A DNA stretch of 64,000 nucleotides, taken from Nocardioides islandensis. Lineage in GTDB: Bacteria; Actinomycetota; Actinomycetes; Propionibacteriales; Nocardioidaceae. This document shows positions 61,914 through 64,000 of the stretch, piece by piece. The notes beneath the pieces were generated by a model, which was not told the DNA's origin, ran no database searches, and saw nothing but the letters and a program-made list of their open reading frames with translations. The stretch lies in NCBI RefSeq assembly GCF_015352455.1, contig NZ_JADKPN010000012.1:62001-126000 (forward strand), written 5' to 3'. Within the stretch, counting starts at the first letter, position 1. Every line of letters starts with the position of its first letter. The translations under genes and the position numbers were made by a program.

Positions 61914-62353
61914 CACCGATCGACACGCCGAGCCACCGAGCTTCCGCCCCGAACGAAACAGAGAGTGTGAGCGCCATCATGGGGTGACCATCCCCCGTAG
62001 TCAGGCCCGGCCGGCTCCTGGCTGCACCTCCTCCTCGAGGACGCGCCCGAGGCGGCGTACGTGGAGCTGGTGCACCTGATCCGGTGCCGGCTGGCGCTGC
62101 TCAAGCGCAGCGCCGAGGAGACGATGGTGCTCAACGACCTGGCGCGGCGGCTGGCGTCGCTGCGCTGGTCGTTGCCAGGACGCTAGGTGACCGCCGTCAC
62201 CAGACCCATGGTGAATACCTCCGCCATCAAGGCAGTCTTATGGAGAGATCCTCCAATTTGGGCAGTCGCGGAACGTGTCGCCGATCGACGGACCATGAGG
62301 CGGTCGTCGGGTTAGGGTCGCCGCGTCAAGCGCGCGCATCTCGGGAGGAACTC
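61914..62353. other. Gap at the right end of the accessory region, containing one gene remnant
   Basis: About 440 bases without an intact gene. The middle third is a clear coding remnant (see 62001-62186). The rest shows nothing recognisable apart from a small GGGG/CCCC hairpin at 61981-61996. Base composition returns to high GC within it. Confidence 0.6.
62001..62186 (+). pseudogene. Start-less C-terminal gene remnant
   Basis: A frame open from just after a TAG at 61998 to a TAG at 62184 reads as a natural helical protein end: SWLHLLLEDAPEAAYVELVH, then LIRCRLALLKRSAEETMVLN and DLARRLASLRW. Third-position GC is very high, as in the core genes. There is no start codon with a binding site and no matching 5' part within the window. 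It looks like the 3' end of a core gene cut off by the accessory region. The family was not recognised. Confidence 0.5.
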
Positions 62354-63160
62354 GTGAAGAGGTTCGTCGTCGCCCTGGCTACGACTTCCGTCGTGCTGGG
62401 CGCAACACAGGCCACGGCGCACGCGGTTGCGACTGCGCCGCCGCACGCTCGGGCCACAGAGGCGGTGCGCGTTCGCGTTCCCAACTCCGTAGTCGAGGGC
62501 GAGCGGTTCAAGGTGGTCGTCAGGCTCGACCGGCCGGCGGCAGCGAAGATCGTCACGCTCGAACGGCAGGACGCGGACATCCTGGGAGACAAGGTGTGGA
62601 CCGCGCTCAAGTCGGTGCGAGCCAAGGGACGGGCCAAGCAGGTGTTCACAGTGATCGCCGAGGAGACCAGCACCGGAAGGTTCCGAGCCCACGTGACCTT
62701 CCGCGACGCGAAGCCGGCCACCTCGAAGCCGGGGCGGACGACCGTCTGGCGGTGGACCTACCTCTACGCGTTCGAGTCGTACTACGCGACGACGGGCGTG
62801 TGGGGGAGGTACAGCGACGACTTTGCGATGAACGGGACCCAGTACAACGGCTGGCACACGTACGGCGACCAGCCCAGCTGGGAGGAGCGGTTCACACTGG
62901 GTCGGCACTGCAAGGCGATCCGGGGCGACTTCGGTGTCACGGACGACTCGAGTGACAGCACGTCGGCTCTGATCGCTCTGACCGCGGACGACGAACGGGC
63001 ATTCACCTCGGGACCCTTGACGCCCGGGATGGTGCAGCGGGCCGAGGTGAAGCTGGACATGCCGTACCGGCTGTCGATCACGGCGGCCGAGACGTCGAGC
63101 AGCGACCTCAGGGTCTATCCGGCGATCGGCACGCCCGAGCTGCTCTGCACCGGCCTCTAG
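62354..63160 (+). CDS. Secreted protein with NPCBM-like C-terminal domain
   Basis: The 268-residue protein has a Sec signal (KRFVVALATTSVVLGATQATAHA). An Ig-like beta module follows at about 35-120 (VRVPNSVVEGERFKVVVRLD...GRFRAHVTF). The C-terminal domain has Trp-Tyr-rich strands (NGWHTYGDQPSWEERFTLG) and CKAIRGDFGVTDDSSD, which recalls NPCBM-type galactose-binding folds. Two Cys near its ends could pair. The GTG start is preceded by GGGAGG. It is likely a wall or carbohydrate-binding protein; the ligand is unknown. Confidence 0.65.
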   Translation: MKRFVVALATTSVVLGATQATAHAVATAPPHARATEAVRVRVPNSVVEGERFKVVVRLDRPAAAKIVTLERQDADILGDKVWTALKSVRAKGRAKQVFTVIAEETSTGRFRAHVTFRDAKPATSKPGRTTVWRWTYLYAFESYYATTGVWGRYSDDFAMNGTQYNGWHTYGDQPSWEERFTLGRHCKAIRGDFGVTDDSSDSTSALIALTADDERAFTSGPLTPGMVQRAEVKLDMPYRLSITAAETSSSDLRVYPAIGTPELLCTGL

Positions 63161-63201
63161 CTCTGGGCGAGTCTCACCACAAGCCGACCAACTGCGGCTC
63201 G

Positions 63202-64000
63202 TCAAGGGCGCGCCAGGACCGCCGGCGGGGATGCGTAGTAGAGGGAGGGGTCGGGCGGCACCGGGACGTCCCAGATCGGGCTGGCACGCTCGCAGTTGCC
63301 GTCGATGTCGCAGCGCACGATGGCGGACTTCCCGGCGTCGCTCTGGGCTGCGGTCAGGAAGTGCTGGTCGTCCTCCCACACCGCGTCCCAGTCGAGCCGC
63401 CCGGCGACCTTCGCCTGCCGGGCCGCCGTACGTCCGTCGATGACCCACCAGCGAGCGGTTCCTGCGGCGTCGAAGTAGGAGCACGTGGCGATCGCTCGCG
63501 TCCCGTCGGGAGACCACTGGTGCGGGTAGATCCGGCAGGTGCGCCACAGGGTTCGCCCGGGTCGCGACAAGATTGCGACACGGGTGCAGAACTCGCCGGC
63601 CGGGTTGTTGTCGAAGACGACCCGGTCGTTCCGGACGTCCGCGCCGATCGCGGCCTCGTCGTACACCCGTCTCCACGAGCCGCGTTCGAAGTTCCACCAC
63701 ACGGTCGCGGGGTCGTGCCAGCGGGCGCGCCGCCCGATGAGGACCTTGGTGTCCGTCACGGCGGCGAGCTGCGCATGCTCGAGGTGGCGGTGGGCGACGA
63801 GCCGTCCACTGCGCGCTCGCGAGACGTCCAGCCTCGTAGCGATCCCCACGGGGAACATGACCTGGGTCGCCACCGTCCTGCCGGTCGGCGACACCTGCAC
63901 GTCGATCCATGCGTGGGTCCGGGCCACGGGTCGCCGCTCGCCCGTACGGCTGACGTAGGTCACCTTGGTCCATCCCGGCCGCCCGACGTCGAGGTCGCGC
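63202..64000 (-). CDS. Beta-propeller-like protein, 5' end beyond window
   Basis: The minus-strand frame is open to the right edge, so only the last 266 or so codons are visible. A candidate GTG at 63963 exists, but codons upstream of it (DVGRPGWTKV) keep the same character. The sequence shows repeated beta-blade elements typical of TolB-like or WD40-like propellers (VQVSPTGRTVATQV, HQWSPDGTRAIATC), with Trp-rich strands. Paired Cys (FCTRV, RTCRIY, ATCSYF, VRCDIDGNC) suggest an exported protein. It is convergent with the NPCBM-like gene. No enzyme motif is visible. Confidence 0.6.
   Translation of the reverse strand, partial: RDLDVGRPGWTKVTYVSRTGERRPVARTHAWIDVQVSPTGRTVATQVMFPVGIATRLDVSRARSGRLVAHRHLEHAQLAAVTDTKVLIGRRARWHDPATVWWNFERGSWRRVYDEAAIGADVRNDRVVFDNNPAGEFCTRVAILSRPGRTLWRTCRIYPHQWSPDGTRAIATCSYFDAAGTARWWVIDGRTAARQAKVAGRLDWDAVWEDDQHFLTAAQSDAGKSAIVRCDIDGNCERASPIWDVPVPPDPSLYYASPPAVLARP

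Noticed and set aside
61991..62010. CCCCCGTAG similar to the 5' end of the tRNA-Arg gene, considered as a right attachment site
   Set aside because: Only nine contiguous bases match, they correspond to the 5' rather than the 3' end of the tRNA, and the run is part of a GGGG/CCCC hairpin.

Overview
The window is high-GC actinobacterial chromosome. Gene content, order and repeat families fit a Nocardioidaceae-like organism such as Nocardioides; this is an inference, since no 16S gene is present. It falls into three parts.

Part 1 (1 to about 29.7 kb) is core chromosome, mostly on the minus strand. It begins with the tail of an S10-type serine carboxypeptidase, a lipoprotein, a GNAT acetyltransferase coupled to an FAD amine oxidoreductase, a secreted P-domain protein and an MFS transporter. 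The large conserved block follows. Read in the direction of transcription it is argS-lysA-hom-thrC-thrB, rho, rpmE, prfA-prmC-sua5-wecA, then the F1Fo ATP synthase operon (atpZ-like, atpI-like, atpBEFHAGDC) and a DUF2550 gene. This is the same order as Mycobacterium tuberculosis Rv1292 to Rv1312, and many junctions are ATGA or GTGA overlaps. A plus-strand cupin gene and a repeat pair are inserted between rpmE and rho. Two members of interspersed palindromic repeat families sit in frame inside argS.

Part 2 (29.7 to about 62.2 kb) starts at a tRNA-Arg(CCG) gene and looks like an accessory or defence island. No integrase is visible. In order it holds: (a) an operon of a small membrane protein, a von Willebrand A (vWA) membrane protein, a large tubulin/FtsZ-like protein and a second membrane protein; (b) a membrane-anchored HNH/excalibur nuclease facing it tail to tail; (c) an Mrr-like nuclease; (d) a coupled Cas4-like Fe-S nuclease and SF1 helicase; (e) a 1603-residue Type ISP restriction-modification enzyme followed by EcsC-like and GIY-YIG genes; (f) a minus-strand operon of a small CxxC protein, a DUF6361 protein, a PLD nuclease and an SNF2-like helicase, divergent from two overlapping WYL-type regulators. 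The region from 30 to 39 kb is visibly less GC-rich than the core. The right end carries a single-pass membrane protein and a start-less gene remnant.

Part 3 (62.3 to 64 kb) returns to ordinary genes: a secreted NPCBM-like protein and the 3' part of a beta-propeller-like protein that runs off the window.

The best candidates for an undescribed system are the vWA/tubulin-like membrane operon, the Cas4-like nuclease-helicase pair, and the DUF6361-PLD-helicase operon with its WYL pair and two inverted repeats in the shared promoter region. All functional claims rest on motif reading; no searches were run.
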